The notes beneath the pieces are model-generated. The model had not been told where the DNA came from. It searched no databases and was given only the letters and a program-made list of their open reading frames with translations. A program made the translations under genes and the position numbers. From Nansenia antarctica (Eukaryota; Chordata; Actinopteri; Argentiniformes; Microstomatidae), in assembly GCA_963989245.1 (NCBI GenBank), contig OZ022345.1:41599986-41663985 (forward strand): a DNA stretch of 64,000 bases, in the 5' to 3' direction. This document shows positions 25,846 through 37,677 of the stretch, piece by piece. Positions within the stretch are counted from its first letter, which is position 1; each line of letters starts with the position of its first letter.

Positions 25846-25862
25846 TCCGGCTCGAAGGACCA
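25846..25862 (-). promoter_or_regulatory. Primer-binding site complementary to tRNA-Tyr
   Basis: On the minus strand TGGTCCTTCGAGCCGGA follows the 5' LTR after two bases (AT). It is the complement of a tRNA 3' end TCCGGCTCGAAGGA plus CCA, which is that of vertebrate tRNA-Tyr. The match is 17 of 17 to the tRNA-Tyr end as I recall it. Confidence 0.8.
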
Positions 25863-26514
25863 ATTGTAACCAGGGAGTAGCTAAAGGACTGTAGAATTTT
25901 AGGAAGGGCTGGTTATCTAACTAACTCTGAGCTAAATCGGCAGTGTAGGAGGATAGAGGCAGGGGGCGCCAGCAACCCTTTAGACTAGCATTACTAGCAT
26001 TAGCATTAGCATTAGCATTAGCATTAGCTAACAGACAACTAAACACACAGCAATGTATCGAATATGAACAAACACATTTATTTATACAAATTATATATAC
26101 ATCCCAATATACTCCCTCCCCGCCGGCCACACACACACTCACTCACTCACTCACACACAGTACCTGGCCTGAAAAGGCTTAGAGTCCCGGACTGAAATGA
26201 GCGCGTTGAGGCCTGGTTGGAGCTCGCATGTGACTCGAGGAAGGCAGCAGACAAGGGGGGGGAGTGACGTTGCAATTTGAAGGGAAAGGGGCGTCTTCGT
26301 AGCAAACGACGAGGTGTGAATGGCTCAGGTCCGGTGGTCCACGGTCAGCTCCGGTGGTGTCAGCGGTCGGTCGCAATCCACCTCGGAGGCGACGGCTCTG
26401 TCCGGCTTGGGTCTCGCTATGCGCCAACGTTAGCAGCCGGCGGCTAGCAAGGCTGGCTAACGGTGACACAGCTAAACTGGGCTAGCGCTGTTAACTCACT
26501 AAAAACTCCGACCT

Positions 26515-26646
26515 CTTCTTCACGTCGTCTGTCAGCTTGAAGGCCTCGAAGATCCTCTTGAAGAAGATGAAGTTGGGGTCGAAGATCTCTGGTTCCTCTG
26601 TGATGTACTCTATCTCCACCTCGGGCTCCTTCTCCTTCTCCTTCTC
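26515..26646 (-). other. SF3B2-derived coding fragment inside the 5' LTR
   Basis: Same 132-bp segment as at 19358-19489. It begins about 34 bp downstream of the LTR TATA box in the direction of element transcription, so element RNAs should carry it in their 5' leader. The 3' side of the homology ends GTGAAGAAGAGGTCGGAG, where AG|GT could be a splice donor. Confidence 0.75.
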
Positions 26647-26679
26647 ATGTCACTCTAACGCACAGACCACTTCCGTAGC

Positions 26680-26688
26680 TATATATAT
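26680..26688 (-). promoter_or_regulatory. TATA box of the LTR promoter
   Basis: TATATATAT on the minus strand in the 5' LTR, about 34 bp before the SF3B2-like segment. It is repeated at 19523-19531 in the 3' LTR. Assigned from sequence and position only. Confidence 0.5.
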
Positions 26689-27113
26689 CAACCGGACATA
26701 CATCAAGTCACGTACGCCAATCAAAACCACGCCCACTAATCTGGCGCTTGCACAACACTGAACAAATCCAAGACAGAACTTATACAATTACAATAACAAT
26801 ACATACACCTTCATGAAAACGTACATGAATAGTATGGAAAATAATTAAGGAAATAACAGGGGCAAAAATAGGGCTGATTTGGGGAAACTAACTGGCTCTA
26901 AATTGTGGGCCTTCATAACAACTATGTTGACGTGGTTTTCTACGTACGACACGGGTAAGATCAAATTTGATCCAAAGTAGGCTACTTTCTATAAATGAGG
27001 CACCTGGAGTTCATTTTGCAATATTTATAGCAACTTTAATACAATAAGTTTTTGAAGGATTGTAAAAGCAATGTGGAGGATTCTATGAAGCAGCACAAGT
27101 GTGTTCTGCGTGT

Positions 27114-29367
27114 TCAGCCAATGGGGAAAGACATGGCAGAGTAGTTGAGCTCCGAGGTGATGAGCTCACAGTAACGAGAATAGATGTCCTCCAGCTGTTG
27201 GTCCTCATGCTGTGTGTCGTAGTTGTTGTTGTAGATCCTCACCTGGAACACACGTACACAGTTTATAAACCACCCTGAACTGGTCACATTATTGCACGTA
27301 TGCATTTTATGAACCACACTGGACTGTTCAACTTCACATTGTTACACATGCGTTTTATAAACCACACTGAGGTCAGTTTCACAAGTAGTACAAAACCATA
27401 ATAAGAGAGTAACAATTGCAGGTCAATCTTCTGTGCGTAAACCAACGAAATGGATTAAATTAACAACTCTGGTCTAGGAGAGAAGTGGCTCTGGATTGTC
27501 AAAAGAGATAAAGTACTACTTTAGGAAGCTGACTCCTGGGCTGGTTACATTAATACACATGCAGTGTATAAACCATGGCAGACGTTGCTCAATAAAACAT
27601 ATTCCAAACACATCAAATGTCCTCAGTTGTTTTAACCCACAGTGACATTCTGCAATGATTCAGATCACGTTTGAGTTTGCCTGTTTTTACATTAAAGGGG
27701 CAATCAGGGATTGGTACAACAAATGTTAGACTTTTATATTAATTATATATAGCTATTGATTAAGAATATAACTTATAACAGCTTATGATGGCATTCCTGG
27801 CTGGGTGTTCAGGGCGGACGCTAGACCACTGACCCTGGTCTCGCCAGACTCATCAAAAATAAGCCTGGATTTTCCTTTAGCGACGTTGGTAGAATACCCC
27901 CCAGGCCAAGCTGCGGTCTGACCCACCTTGATGGTTCTGAGTATGGTCTTCTTGTCCAGGCGTTTCTGCAGCAGCTGGTCCAGGAAGCTGATGTCTAGGA
28001 AAGCCCAGACCTTGAGGTAGGTGAGCTTGGAGCACATCAGAACCAGCGCCAGCAGCTCCTCGTCCACCGACTCATGGCTGTTTTTCAGGTCCAGGGTCAG
28101 CTTCTGAAGGGAGGGAAAACAACCACATCAAGGACACCACTACATTAAATAGATTTCTAGGACCCCTAGGAGCCTGAACAGAAAAGGGACATCAGGGGAG
28201 GCTAGTGGAGGTAGAAATCGGGCTCATTGTAATGCATGGAACAAAATGAGGAATGGTATCAAACACCAGTCCTCATTCCATTCCATGAATTACAATGAAT
28301 GGTATACAACGCATGTTCCTCATTACAATGAGCTCACATATTCAATAACACCCCTATAGCATTATCAACACTCCACTGCTGACTGCTACTGTGTATTGAC
28401 AGAGCAGAGCATACCATATAGTACAAGAAACATCCTCATTCAAATCAACATTCCATGGTGGGTGTAGTGGCGGCCATCTTGTGGTCATCATTTGGAAGTT
28501 TTATCTCACAGCCTTATTAACAACCAACTAAACTCAACTGACATCGGAATGTTCAGTAAAATGAGGCTTGCTATTAGTCCCGCCTCTGAATTAACTTCTC
28601 TCTGTGTTCTACACCTGCAGCAATAATGCATAACAATGCCTTGTCGGTTTGAGGGACCATGTCCATTCTAAGAATAATAATAATGCTTATTATTGATTAC
28701 ATTTATAAAGCGCTTTTAAAAAAAATAAAAAAACAACAACAACAAAAGCAAAACAAATACATAAAACCATGTCATAAAAGCAGCAATCAAAGTCTAACAA
28801 AGTCTAGCAGTATTATCATTATGAGTATTCTACTCATTCTATTTCTATGGAGCCCTTCCCAATCCCCTTACCTGTAGACAGTTGCTGTACCAGGGCACCA
28901 AGCTGCTCAGAGCTGGCTTAGCGCTCTGTTCACTGAAGTAGCCGCTGGTGAGACTGAGTGACCTCAGAGGGATCTCTCTGAGCAGGATCCCACCCAGAGG
29001 GCCCAGGTTCAGGATCCGTTCCACAGAGATCTGGACCTGCATGTCTGGGCAGCGCCGGGCCAGGTGAGACCAGGAGTCGCCCCAGATCACCTGGAAGTGC
29101 GGCTCGTGGATGTGGCAGCGCAAGGTGAAGGAGCGGAGGGAGCCGCCACCGCAGAGGCTACGGCACGACACGGCCAGGCCGGCGAGGAGCTCGTTGGACA
29201 GACAGCTGTAGTCGAGGGTGAGGGTGGAGAGGCCCCGGAACCTGGCCAAAATCAAATCAAGGTGCATTTTAAAGTATGTGTGTGTTTGCAGGCACATATG
29301 CACAGTTGCACACACACAAGCCAAAAAAGAGTAGCTAATAAACAAGAGTATGTAGGAGCCACTCAAA

Positions 29368-29412
<45 letters not shown>

Positions 29413-30058
29413 ACACCCACACCCACTTGTTGATGACCTGTGTGAAGCCCGGACTACTATACACCGCCGCCATGCCGGTCCGGTTGCTCCGGGACCAGCC
29501 CGAACGGTCCAGCTCCATGAGGAGGATGGTGAGCGAGCGCAGGCGTCCGCCTGTCTTGCGGAGAGCAGCCAGGAACGCCTGCATGGTCTGCTGGAGGCGG
29601 AGGGAGTGGGAGGGTTGGACAAGAACAAGGGAGTTGGGTGAGTGGGAGAAACGGACCTCCAGGTGTTCCAGGTAGCGGCCGTAAACACTGGCGTAGCAGA
29701 CGGCCGAATCCAGCTCGGAGCGGCCCCTCGTGGAGATGCGGCCGGAGAAACTGAAGGTCCGGGCCCTCCAGAGGGACGGGGAACGCATGGCGTGGTGCCA
29801 GTGGCGGCAGACCAAGGTGGCGCGCGCCCGGTCCTTGTCCCTCAGACACCTGAACACCTGGAGAAGACAAAAGTCCGGGAGATAAGCCCAGCCATATTTT
29901 GGCTCGTCCTCTTCTTCCACCTCCTCCAATGCTTCCACTCCTTCCCCCTCTTCTTGGGCCTCCATCACTTCTCTTTTATCCTCTCCTATCTGCTGCTCCT
30001 CCTCCTCTTCATACTCCTTGTAGGCGCCAGGTATGGGTTGTATTGTTGTTTGTTGCAT
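27114..30058 (-). CDS. fbxo39: F-box only protein 39 (FBXO39)
   Basis: Four coding exons on the minus strand: 30058-29427, 29241-28872, 28103-27927 and 27242-27114, all with GT-AG borders and matching phases. They give 435 aa (human FBXO39 is about 442). Residues 15-52 are an unusual Glu-rich stretch. The F-box is at about 58-100 (YLPDFCLLQVFRCL...VCRHWHHAM...LWRAR), followed by FBXO39-type leucine-rich sequence such as YGRYLEHLEVRFSHS, LVLMCSKLTYLKVWAFLDIS and VRIYNNNYDTQHEDQQLEDI. It should act as a substrate adaptor of an SCF (SKP1-CUL1-F-box) ubiquitin ligase. Intron 1 contains a (CA)n array at 29370-29410 right at the donor. An alternative upstream first exon is described at 30351-30380. 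The gene looks intact. Confidence 0.92.
28193..28320. mobile_element. hAT MITE family A, internally deleted copy in an fbxo39 intron
   Basis: Starts CAGGGGAGGCTAGTGGAGGT and retains CATTGTAATGCATGGAA and CATTCCATTCCATGAATTACAATG. The GGAGGAC block in the left arm and the right terminal CCTCCACCAGCC end are missing. Confidence 0.65.
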
Positions 30059-30660
30059 AAAAGTAAAATAGGTAAGTGAAAATAGATCAAATAAGTTTAA
30101 AAAAAGCTTATCGGGTTAAACAACAGTAGCTCTACGCTAGCTAACTTAGCACAATCATAATCAACCCATGCTAGCTAGCTAGCTTACATGATGGTCGTGA
30201 GTTAGCTAGCATAAACTACTTAAGTGACCATTCAGAGGGACTCTTCCACATGTATTTCGATGAAAGAAAACAAGTGAAGCATAATACTGATAAGGTTTAA
30301 GAGTTAACAAACTTTTTTTCTTCTAAATATAGCTATCTAGCTACACTTACCTGAGGGGTGTGCGATTGCTGGTTATCCATCTTGTCTTGTAATGAGACCA
30401 CGCTGAAATTCTCTCAAATGCTCTCTTGTCATTGGTCAATCAATCATTGCATGAGACCACTCCCCTCGTGCTGAAATTCTCTCAAATGTTCTGTGATTGG
30501 TCAATCACTGCAGTCAATCACTCAATGCCCGCTCGAAAATGCTCTCTTGTCATTGGTCAATCAATCATTGCATGCCCGCCCTTCCCTGCGCTCTCGCATT
30601 GCTTTACACAAGTCACAGATTTGTTTTGTCCCATACCGACTGCAAGAAATGGGACTTAAC
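30059..30660. promoter_or_regulatory. 5' flank of fbxo39
   Basis: Contains GCTAGCTAGC-rich sequence at 30165-30205 and a short tandem motif (CTCTCTTGTCATTGGTCAATCAATCATTGCATG) duplicated at 30420-30455 and 30540-30575. Repeated ATTGGTCAATCA resembles CCAAT/NF-Y sites (inverted CCAAT). No other gene seen. Confidence 0.35.
30351..30380 (-). other. Possible alternative first coding exon of fbxo39
   Basis: On the minus strand ATGGATAACCAGCAATCGCA (from 30380) runs ten codons to a consensus donor CAG|GTAAGTG (exon end 30351). Splicing into CTACAAG|GAGTATGAA within the first exon (near 30018) would keep frame, giving MDNQQSHTPQ joined to EYEEEEE. This is plausible but unproven; the ATG at 30058 also works. 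Confidence 0.3.
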
Positions 30661-31406
30661 TCGAGCAGCGAAAGTCGCGAATCTGCCAGTGCAACTTTCA
30701 AGATACAACTGCAAATATTTATTGTACAAGTTCTCAAATCGAATCTGCAAGTGCAAATGTTTATTTTACAAGTGCAACTTTCAAGATACAAGTTCTCAAA
30801 TTATTAACCATGGTTTTTTGGAGAGAAAAGAGAGAAGACAGAAGAGCGAAGACAGAAGGAAGGATACTCGAAAGAGGAATGCTGAAAAGAGAAAGAAACT
30901 TATGTGGGCTATCGTAAGGAGATGGCTACTACTTTAGCTCACTGTAGCATCATTGTTATGTTCAGCATAGAGATGGCTACTGCCTGATTGTCTGCATGTT
31001 TGAATCATTTCTATTGGATTTTGTTCTGCACACATGTTGTTCTACACATAATAAAGTCATGTTTTTTGAACCCTTAAAACCACTGCCTTCACTTGTCTGC
31101 TTTATGAACTGTAGTATCATTGTGTGCCGTGTTATTCACGGACAAACACGGTGCCGTTTGCGGGTTAATAACTTCGGTTTACCGGGGGTTAGGATAACAA
31201 TTGAAATGTGTCCGGATAGATGAGAAGACAGGGAATCCAAAACCATTTGAATGGAGTCGATCATACTCTCCTATCACCGTCGACACAGCGCGGAGCGAAT
31301 TCCCTGTTAAAACGTTTCTCTGTCAACGGGAGTTGCACCAGCTGGCGCGGTACAGCACTCTCTCTATATATTTCGGGCTAAACTGTGCAGTGTCTTGCTG
31401 ACTTAG
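30661..31406. mobile_element. Dispersed element fragments
   Basis: 30690-30800 repeats GCAAGTGCAAATATTTATT and AAGATACAAGT motifs also found at 16085-16150. 31141-31300 is an inverted, diverged relative of the element copies at 60911-61654 and 61911-62653 (shared GTCCGGATAGA, ACAGGGAATCC and ATTTGAATGGAGTCGATC). No coding function. Confidence 0.5.
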
Positions 31407-31438
31407 CGTGGTTTTGTTTGTTGTGTTGTTCACAAGTT

Positions 31439-31486
<48 letters not shown>

Positions 31487-31489
31487 TGT

Positions 31490-31583
<94 letters not shown>

Positions 31584-32036
31584 ACTACACTAGCCAAACA
31601 AGTGTTAGCTTATTAGCTAGCAGAATAATACTGTGGATTTAAATGATTTCACTAGCCTAGTTTTTTCTGTGCAGTATGTAGGATGACTTCAACAAGTACA
31701 GTACACTATGTCCATGAGAGTCTATGGAAAGCATGCAAGTCTACACACTATAGAAGTGTCCACACCTCTGACCAGAAATTTTATTTGGATCCACTGTGTG
31801 GTTTCCCCTGGTAAAGCCACCATTCTGTCCATGGTTCTGAGGATCCACTGTGTGGTTTCCCCTGGTAAAGCCACCATTCTGTCCATGGTTCTGGGCTACT
31901 CGGATGGATCACGTCAAGCCTTCTGACAAGGTTTTTGTGGTTCAGTTGATAGAGCATAGCTGATGGAGCAATGTCCATGAATTCCACACCTCGTTCTATT
32001 TCATGCATTATAATGAGCCCATCCTCCAATTTTGAC
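31407..32036. repeat. Dispersed repeat of unknown class, copy 2
   Basis: Near-identical to 14396-14983, with a longer (GT)n core (31441-31580) and the same internal 54-bp tandem duplication. Homology covers about 600 bp and ends at CATCCTCCAATTTTGA in both copies. Confidence 0.8.
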
Positions 32037-32229
32037 CTGATGTCAATGTTAACATTACGATCGGTTGGTCTGGTGCCTCTCAAATTTCAAATGTTGTTTG
32101 AGGACCTCTTTGGTGAAGGATGTGGTTATTTCTCTTGATATAACATACAATATTGTGGTTTCTAAATGATTTATTGATTGATTGAGTTGTGCTTAATTTT
32201 TATTTTAAAAATAAAAATAAAATAAACCT

Positions 32230-32377
32230 CAACGTTGTTGAAAATCAATGACACTAGTCAAGTCAAAAAAATCCAATGCAAAGTTAGTGTAGAGTAATGG
32301 GGATTACTGATTGAATCCATTGCATTGCAATGTTTTGGCTTGACTAGCGAGTGTGTCATTGATTTTCAACAACATTG
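32230..32377. mobile_element. Palindromic MITE, family B
   Basis: Left arm CGTTGTTGAAAATCAATGACAC and right arm GTGTCATTGATTTTCAACAACA form a hairpin about 148 bp long. Relatives occur at about 36260-36450 (inside another MITE) and 61704-61800. No coding capacity. Confidence 0.7.
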
Positions 32378-32572
32378 AACCAGTGGCACAAGGGCCAACC
32401 AACCGTAGAATGCATGGAATGGAATAACATCCATCCATCCATATACTAACATAATACACATCACGTAGACATTTTACCAAAACTAACCACAGGTTTGTAA
32501 ATACACATGGACACTCCAACTATTTGTTGAGTTCCAACAGTCAGACGTTTCTGTGTGCATTTCAGTAGTTAG

Positions 32573-32668
32573 TATAATATGTGTGTTTGATACCATTCCT
32601 TATTCCATTCCATGCATTACAATGAGGCCGTCCTCCGATTTCTACCTCCACCAGCCTCCACTGGTCAT
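32573..32668. mobile_element. hAT MITE family A, right half only
   Basis: Retains ATTCCATTCCATGCATTACA and the right terminus CCGATTTCTACCTCCACCAG followed by CCTCCACTG. The left half is absent. Confidence 0.6.
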
Positions 32669-32887
32669 ATCACATCATGTCTCGTCCCATGCAGAGTCCT
32701 CTTGCGGTTGGTGTCAACAGAGCTTGTTTCACCACTGAATTTAAATACAGGAAGTCCTGATGATATGCTACCACCCCCTTGCACAAGATGTTCATAGTTT
32801 TAGCAACAGTTTAAAACAACAGTTGTGAGATGTCACGCTGACTGAGACACATTCAGCATTTTCCTTCCTAGATTGAGGTCACACAAA

Positions 32888-35800
32888 ATGGTGAGTGACT
32901 TTAAAGGGTTTCTAATGATTGAATGATGTGTTTCAAAGCTTCTAAATGGGACATATGGACACCTGCTCTGTGCTCAGTGTCAAGGGCAGATGTAGCATAG
33001 ATTCAGAATCTGTCAAATAATATATTCAGCCACTCGATGGTGAGTGAGTTGTTGATTTGATAGCGTTTAGTATTATTTGACAGCTGTGCTGTGTTTTGTG
33101 CTGAATGATAGGGGTTCAGTACTTCTTACAACAGGTGCTAATTTTGTCAACTTGAGTCTTGATGGTCCCTACACCACTTGTTTACCATCTGTATATCAGG
33201 GGAGGCTGGTGGAAGTATACATTGGAGGACAGGCTCATTGTAATGCATGGAATGCTTTATGGATGGAATATCAAACACATCTCATTCTAATCCTCGCCAT
33301 ACAATGAGCCCGTTCTCCGATTTCTACCTCCACCAGCCTTCCCTGCTGTATATGGCACACCCACTGATATGCTTCATTATCTTAATGATCCCAATGACGT
33401 TGTTGTATTATCAATCATTTACTGAGATAGTTTCTGTCTGTCTGGACTCATTTCTGGAAGGTGTCTTCATATCTGGAGTTCCATGTATACCTCTAGCAGT
33501 GACCTGGACGTCTGGGGCCGAGACACTTGAACATCAAACATCTATCTAGCTGCATGGACCCACAGGGTGTCAGAAAGGTCAGCGTTCACAACACATCTTT
33601 CACAAGAGGGAACTGGCTATTTAAAGATGACTATGCGCAGCAGCTTTTCATTGTAGCCTGTGTGTGAGTGGTGATAAGAGCTTACCACCGCATTTGGTCC
33701 TGTGACGCCTGACACAGACAGCTACTAGTGGTTCTCTCGCTTCTTGAATGAATTAATCTTTATTTCGAACATGATTTAAAAAATAATTTTCCATTCTTAA
33801 TATTGAAACAACACAAAATAAATAAATAACAAACATCAGTATCCGCAAGGTAATACAAAAGAAAAAGACAAAGAAAACCACAGCTTAGAATCCAGAAGAC
33901 TAACAATAGTCACCTTTCCTTTCCTCATTTTGGTAGTTAGCGAATATCATTCTTCACCGTCAAATGACCTTGTAATATCAGAGATGATGTGGACCTGTCT
34001 AGTAAAAATGCCTAAAGAAATTCTCAGTTAGGTTCTGTTATGTATATGAGTCAGATCTGCATATTAGTTTGCATACATTGGTAGCAGCAGGACAATATTC
34101 AACTGTGTGTCTTCAGTTGTCTTCAGTGTGTTGAGGGTAAACCACAAGGTTTCAGTTTGGTGTTTTGACTGATTTGATTCAGGATTTGATTCTCTCTCCC
34201 CCTCCCCCCCCTCCCCCCCTCTACAGCAGGCTCTCCCGAGGCCTAACTATGTCAGCTGGTATGTGAACAACTATGAGGAAGAGGAAGATGATGAGGATGA
34301 GGAGGATCATGGTGCAGAAGGACCAAGCGACAGCCATGAAGACCCAGAGGTCACGTCTGACAGGCTGGACGTGTCTCTGCTGCCCCCAGAGGAAGAGCAG
34401 TTCTACCTGCCTCGCAGCAGTCCAGTCATCTCCCGTCGGAGGAAGCCCCAGTCCTGGCACGAAGACATGGGGCTGTCTGCCTCTCCGTCTCAGTCCTCTC
34501 TGTCTGTCTCTCCTTGTCCGTCCTCTCTATCCATCTCTCCGTCTCCCCCAACCATGGACGTCGTCTCTCTAGGGCCACGCCTAGAGTCCTTTACCACCGG
34601 GGACCCTTCTGTGTCTCCTTCCCCCCCAGCGATGGACAGATCTCTGGGCCCATACCAGTCCCCTACTGCCACTGAGGACCCTCCTGTCTGTCCTTCTCCC
34701 CCAGCAATGGACGTCGTCTCTTTAGGGCCACGCCTAGAGTCCTTTACCACCAGGGACCCTCCTGTCTCTCCTTCACCCCCTGGCACTAAGACCCCTCTGA
34801 GGCTACGCCAGCCCCCAACACGGGGGGTACCAGGGGGGTTAGCTGGCAGAGTGAGGCCAGCGTTACTCTCTTCTGCCCAGGGTCTCGCTGGCAAGACTAA
34901 GGAGGAGTCTTCTACCCCCAGTCACTGTGCATCAGCCCCACAGCCACGTTGTGACTGGACAAGACACAGTGCGGATTGGGTGACAAAGAACAGTGATCGG
35001 ACAAATCGCACTCGTCCGTTCCTCCAGCCGCACTGCGTCTCCTCCAATCACAGTCCTTCGTCCCCCCAGCTCGACAAACAACGCTCTATCTCCCTCTCGG
35101 CCAATCTGAACCGCCAGCTGACCAGCGTGCTGCATCCCCCCTTCGGGTGTCTCCAGGGGACCAACCAGGAGCAGGGGGAGGAGCTAGACCAGGAGCAGAG
35201 GGAGGGGCATAGAGTCCGCTGCAGTTCTGAGGCCCACCCACAATCAGGTAACTGTTTCTGTTCCGTTCTACATCATAGTGAATCTAGAACTGATGTAATA
35301 ACATGTGGTAATAACAGTGTAGATGCAGTGTTGTTACACTATTACAACCTGTTTATTACACTTGTACACTGTGCATAGACACACTCATGTTGATGTTTTC
35401 AGTGCCTGTCAAGGACAAGAAGTCCAGTCATATAACACACGGCTCAGCAGACATCCTCAAGACCAGCTGTGACCTGGACATGGTGAGTGATATTTCTATC
35501 TAGTGCACACCTACACCTACACCCACACATACACACATACCCACACACACACACACCCAAACACACACACACACACACAGCTCCGGTTCATGATATGGTT
35601 CGCCCACAGGCACAAATGAGTGGTTCCCCCACAAGTTCTAACTAGCACTTTTTTTCCCTAAGAGTGTAGAGAGAGGTGAATGGAGGTCTACCCATCGCCC
35701 TAACGTGTGTTCATCCTGGTTGTAGGAAAACGCTCACTTCATCGTGGTGGACATGGTCCTGGAGATCCTGGAGGGGGTGAAGTGGACCGTGTGCCTGGGA

Positions 35801-37257
35801 GAGGAGGGCTCTGGGCCGGGCACGGAGCACCATGCCGTCACGGCCAGTCTGGACGAGCGGTCAGAGACCCCGGGACAACACACTGCTGAGATGGAGGACA
35901 GCACCGGGAGGACGGGGGGACTGGAGGATGGGGGGGGGCACCACGCACACACAGGGGGCTTGGGGGAGATCCTAGGGGACAAAGCCGACCCCCACCCTCC
36001 GAAGACTCTCTCTTTGGTTTCCACTGACAGCGGGTTTGAAGGTGAGACACATGGCATGATTGGGGGGGGGGGGGGGGAGGGTGTTCTGGAATATTCTATA
36101 GTATTCTTAGAAGGATGTGAGGTTAAGCAGTGGAAGCTGGTGGAGGCAGAAATCAGAGGACGGGCTCATTGTAACGCATGGAACAGAATCAAAAATGTGA
36201 TTTGTTCTAGTCTTTTGGTCCGCATATCGGCAAACCAATCGAAATGTTCAGACAAACCCGGAAGTTTCAATGTTGTTGAGAACCACAACACAAACTCACT
36301 AGTCAAGCCAAAATACTGCAAAGCAATGGATTGGGTGAGTAATCCCCACTGCTGCCTAGTGCCATAACGCTACTTTACATTGTTAGCAGGCTCACAAAAC
36401 AAGCTGTGTTAGTTGACTAGCGATGTGTCATTGATTTTCAACAATGAGGAAATATATTCTCATTTTTCGAAAGAAAAGTCATTATGAGGATGTGATACCA
36501 TTCCTCAGTCCCTTCCAAGCATTACTACTGATTTCTGCCTCCGCCGGCCTCCCCTGAAGTCAACACAACCGGTTTGAGAGAGAGCCAGACATGTATCAGT
36601 GGATAGTAAGTGATGTTGTGTTGAGTTGTTGAGTTAATTATTAACATCAATAATGTTGTTACTAATGTCGTTCCACCTGTTTGACCTGCAGACTGTGGAG
36701 CGATAAGCAGAGGTTCGTACATGTCCTTAAAAAGGTACGAAAAACAAACCAACAACCAACCAACCATTGCACCATTAGCCCAGCTCAATAGCTATTCCAT
36801 CCAGGGGAGGCTGGTGGAGGTAGAAATCGGAGGACGGGCTCATTGTCAGGTGTGGAACGGAATGAGAGAAAGTATCAAACACAGTCCTCATTCCATTCCA
36901 TGTATTACGATGACGCTGTCCTCCGATTTCTACCTCCACCAGCCTCTACTGATTTCATCATATTAAAGCATAAATAAGCATATTCACCTAAGTATTAGTA
37001 GTTAGTTACACATTTTATTTTCAGTCTTCAAGCATATCATTGTATGTACCCCCATCCTCAGTTCCCTCTGCGGGCCCGTGGCGCCTAGCTCTGCGGAGGC
37101 CCTGGCCCAGCAGCTGGTGTGGAGGTTCAGAAAGCAGTGGTTCCCCTCACAGGAAGTGATACACCGCGGCCGCAAGAGTTTGAGGACGTCACTGCAGGAA
37201 GTGAGAATTACCGTGGTTACAAAATGTCCCCTCCTCGCACGCACGCACGCAAGCACG

Positions 37258-37303
<46 letters not shown>

Positions 37304-37642
37304 AACATGCACGCACACACACAGCTGCAGGGCACTTGTTTATCGCTATCAGGCAGACTTCCTTCAAAACAGAACAGAACACGTAGCGATGTGGACAGGA
37401 CATTTATGAAATATGTGTTTGTGCACTCAGTCTGTGAAAGAGTTGGTACTACTAGGATATAGTATGTGTGTGTGTGTGTGTGTGTGTGTGTCTGTGTGTG
37501 CGTGCATGTGTGTCTGTGTGTGCGCGGTGTATGTGTGCGTGCGTACGCGCCCGCGACCCGCGTGTGTGTGTGTTCATGACTTAAGTCCAACATGTAGACC
37601 TTTCTGTGTGTCATCCACTCACTGCGTATGTGTGTTGTGTCT

Positions 37643-37677
<35 letters not shown>

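Larger units (their letters stand above)
18708..26920 (-). mobile_element. Complete BEL/Pao LTR retrotransposon
   Basis: Two 1056-bp LTRs (18708-19763 and 25865-26920) bracket a single gag-pol frame. On the minus strand each LTR begins TGTTATGAAGG and ends GGTTACA. The 5-bp sequence ACTAT flanks both sides (18703-18707 and 26921-26925), as expected for BEL/Pao insertion. A tRNA-Tyr-complementary primer site lies 2 nt from the 5' LTR. The LTRs appear identical by eye and the coding frame has no stop, so insertion was recent and the element may be competent for movement. It sits between Harbinger remnants and the 3' end of fbxo39. Confidence 0.96.
25865..26920 (-). repeat. 5' LTR of the BEL/Pao element
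   Basis: Promoter-bearing LTR. On the minus strand it holds a TATA box TATATATAT at 26688-26680, then GCTACGGAAGTG (an ETS-like CGGAAG) and the SF3B2-like segment from 26646. The host fragment therefore lies just downstream of the expected start of transcription. An AATAAA motif near 26080 may serve polyadenylation. Confidence 0.95.
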
